From positions 46,865 to 110,864 of the forward strand of contig JAEUPL010000037.1 in NCBI GenBank assembly GCA_016790165.1: a DNA stretch of 64,000 bases, given 5' to 3'. The translations under genes were made by a program, and so were the position numbers. Source of the DNA: Burkholderiales bacterium (lineage in GTDB: Bacteria > Pseudomonadota > Gammaproteobacteria > Burkholderiales > Casimicrobiaceae). The first letter of the stretch is position 1. Each line of letters begins with the position of its first letter. The notes beneath the pieces were generated by a model. That model saw only the letters and a program-made list of their open reading frames with translations. It did not search any database and had not been told where the DNA came from. Below are positions 62,457 to 64,000 of this stretch, piece after piece.

Positions 62457-63845
62457 TCAGTCGATATCTACTAGACCTCGCGAGAGATGAACGGATGGCG
62501 GCTCCACTTGGCCCGACGCAGAATACAGCGCGCGCAGAAGATTTGTGCCGTACGCGAACTCGCTAAACTCCCAGTCGTTGAATCCGTCAAATGACTTTAC
62601 AGACCTGAAATTTAGAGGCTGCTGATCACGAATGTGGGCGACAGTAGTATCAACTCTAGTTGAGCGTGAAAAGACACCAGAGTAGATCCCGGCAAAAAGA
62701 AACTTTTCTGAAACCTTGTCGAACAGCATAAGTGGTCCGCCAGAGGCGCCGTTGAACAATACACACCCGTCCTTTGTTCTGGACGCGTACATATAGTACA
62801 TGTCCATGCCATTTTTGCCGACTATTGATTGCGGGGTTGCGCTGCCAGTTTGCGGCAGTGGACAAGGCGCAACTACCATTCTTGAAGCAATCCAGTCGCC
62901 TGGAAACCCTACTGCAATAAGTCCTGCATAGCCTCCTTTGTATTTGAAGTAGTCGTTCTGGGAGAGCATTGGCTGCAAAGGAACAAGACCATTTAGTGGG
63001 CGATCAAGTAAGAGTACTGCCCAGTCTTGGGTATTCGCGAACGCAGAGATGCGGGCCTCTGACGGAGTGGAGTTTCGTTGTGGCGCATAGAGCTCGCTTA
63101 CTCCCAAATCCCCCAATGTCAGAGTGCCTGAGTCTAGTAAACGTTTTCCATTGGCACCCTTTTCCAGTAGAGCAAGATATCGCTTTGATCCAGTTGCAAA
63201 CACTGTTGCTGAAGCCTGATCCGATAGGTTTCCAAGGCCATCAACGACCTTGACGAAGATCCTTACACTTCCTTTGCCGGCAATGCAATGTGCTGCAGTC
63301 GCAACTACTCTGGGACTTACGACTGCCGCCCCTGAACAAACTGAAATCTCGGCGCCGGCATGAATCTCTATAGCAACTACTGAGCTAAATGGCGGAATCT
63401 TGGTGTCCTGTACTTCGCGGCGAACATCTCCATATCCGTAGTACGGGGACATCGGCTTTCTATTTGCCAGTAGAAGTTTTTTTACTGAGAGCTCTTGCTC
63501 TATGGTCTGGGCTTCGCCAATGGGATTGCTATTGACAGATGAATTGATTTCATTAGAAGCCTGTCGCCTGACGATGGCTAGAAGATTCCTGCTATCCAAA
63601 GAGTCCTTGTGTGTCATTCCAAGTTTGTTCACTCGACTCGCTAGAACTCTTTCGCCAAGTGAAAGTGCTTTCAGGGTCTGTCCGGCATCGAGGTAAGCTC
63701 TGACAAGATTGCTGGCAGTTGCGAGCGTTTCCTGGTGCTCCGCACCGAGCTTGGTCTGCTGTTCGCTTTGCAGTCGCTCTCGCAATGCTAAAGTGAGGCC
63801 GTGTTGACCGATTGAATCTAGTGTAGTTATCAGAACTTCCAGCAT
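62457..63845 (-). CDS. TPR-containing trypsin-like serine protease, probably 5'-truncated
   Basis: At least 462 residues. The first ~95 residues are TPR-like (LGAEHQETLATASNLVRAYL ... LASRVNKLGMTHKDSLDSRN) and begin in mid-repeat. A trypsin-fold domain follows with an intact triad: His186 in VATAAHCIAG, Asp274 in NTQDWAVLLLD, Ser368 in FNGASGGPLMLFD. No signal peptide is seen. Base composition is clearly AT-richer than the surrounding chromosome. The frame continues five codons upstream of the ATG and then runs into the IS end at 63863, so the natural N-terminus is probably lost. Confidence 0.75.
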   Translation of the reverse strand: MLEVLITTLDSIGQHGLTLALRERLQSEQQTKLGAEHQETLATASNLVRAYLDAGQTLKALSLGERVLASRVNKLGMTHKDSLDSRNLLAIVRRQASNEINSSVNSNPIGEAQTIEQELSVKKLLLANRKPMSPYYGYGDVRREVQDTKIPPFSSVVAIEIHAGAEISVCSGAAVVSPRVVATAAHCIAGKGSVRIFVKVVDGLGNLSDQASATVFATGSKRYLALLEKGANGKRLLDSGTLTLGDLGVSELYAPQRNSTPSEARISAFANTQDWAVLLLDRPLNGLVPLQPMLSQNDYFKYKGGYAGLIAVGFPGDWIASRMVVAPCPLPQTGSATPQSIVGKNGMDMYYMYASRTKDGCVLFNGASGGPLMLFDKVSEKFLFAGIYSGVFSRSTRVDTTVAHIRDQQPLNFRSVKSFDGFNDWEFSEFAYGTNLLRALYSASGQVEPPSVHLSRGLVDID

Positions 63846-63862
63846 CCTCCAACGTCGATCAT

Positions 63863-64000
63863 TGGACTGACCCCGATTTCACGGACACTACGTGTTTGAA
63901 GAAATTGAAGGAGTCAGGGAATGGGTGGAAGGACAAAGCCGCCGTACGCGGAGGCGTTTCGGCAGCAGATAGTTGAACTGGTGGCGAGCGGTCGTCGGCC
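63863..64000 (+). mobile_element. IS3-family insertion sequence, left end
   Basis: Starts with TGGACTGACCCCGATTTCAC, a terminal inverted repeat of IS3 type (TG...), followed by an SD and the first transposase gene reading away from the end. Only 138 bp are in the window. It abuts the 5' end of the protease gene. Confidence 0.72.
63921..64000 (+). CDS. IS3-family transposase OrfA, N-terminal fragment
   Basis: The first ~26 residues (MGGRTKPPYAEAFRQQIVEL...) have the Arg/Lys-rich start and helix-turn-helix opening of IS3-type OrfA proteins. An AAGGAG lies upstream. The gene runs out of the window. Confidence 0.75.
   Translation, partial: MGGRTKPPYAEAFRQQIVELVASGRR

Overview
The window is high-GC, densely packed bacterial chromosome, most likely from a betaproteobacterium of Burkholderiales type. 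This rests on gene content: a DUF3460 protein, a TfpZ-type pilin accessory protein beside pilA, the gene order aroQ-accB-accC-prmA-DUF3426, a Bug/TctC binding protein beside a TctDE-type two-component system, and a DksA of the Cys-poor type. This is inference from families and synteny, not from a database search. I saw no rRNA, tRNA or CRISPR array.

Layout. 1-7.9 kb: a putative 5-oxoproline/hydantoin catabolic locus (5-oxoprolinase, TRAP transporter dctP-dctQ-dctM, MarR-type regulator, divergent Asp/Glu racemase-like gene) with a visible palindrome over the dctP promoter. 7.9-11.2 kb: xerD, a YbaK-type deacylase, and a PP2C phosphatase with an FHA protein. 11.5-17.7 kb: an MHS-type transporter with a 49-residue companion, a TctE/TctD pair, and a divergent Bug binding protein with a class II aldolase. 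17.7-25.2 kb (minus): tcdA, DUF3460, an RlmL-type methyltransferase, queD-queE-queC, hemJ, a hydrolase, a VanZ-like protein and a DUF3426 zinc-finger protein. 25.2-31.4 kb: prmA, accC, accB, aroQ, a TlpA-like thioredoxin with a free-standing DsbD N-domain, fxsA and lgt. 31.6-37 kb: ilvD, DUF3617, pyk, coaBC. 37-46.9 kb: vapBC, tfpZ/pilA, DUF3025, a YdjG-like zinc-ribbon protein with an SPFH-HTH fusion, dsbC, a UbiH-type hydroxylase, hslV and a STAS-like protein. 46.9-60.3 kb: a Zrg-like ABC transporter set, sodB, dksA, pyrC, an EamA exporter, 3-hydroxyacyl-CoA dehydrogenase, a 2OG-Fe(II) oxygenase, an ABC-F ATPase, a small membrane protein, a CPBP protease and an AraC regulator.

60.5-64 kb differs in kind. 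It looks like part of an integron gene-cassette array read on the minus strand. Two attC-like sites separate three genes: a TPR/trypsin-like protease, a DUF4062 protein and a secreted protein of unknown function. An IS3-type element enters at the right edge, abuts the protease gene and probably truncates it.

The most unusual layer is in the spaces between genes. There are five copies of a ~120-bp element with inverted ends and a GTCGAC-like core exactly 57 bp from the left end. Degenerate heptameric tandem repeats lie just upstream of five genes (lgt, ilvD, the SPFH gene, sodB, vapB). A 272-bp multi-hairpin element with perfect 24-bp terminal inverted repeats supplies the stop codon of a dehydrogenase gene. 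Several REP-like hairpins are present, one of them inside a coding sequence.
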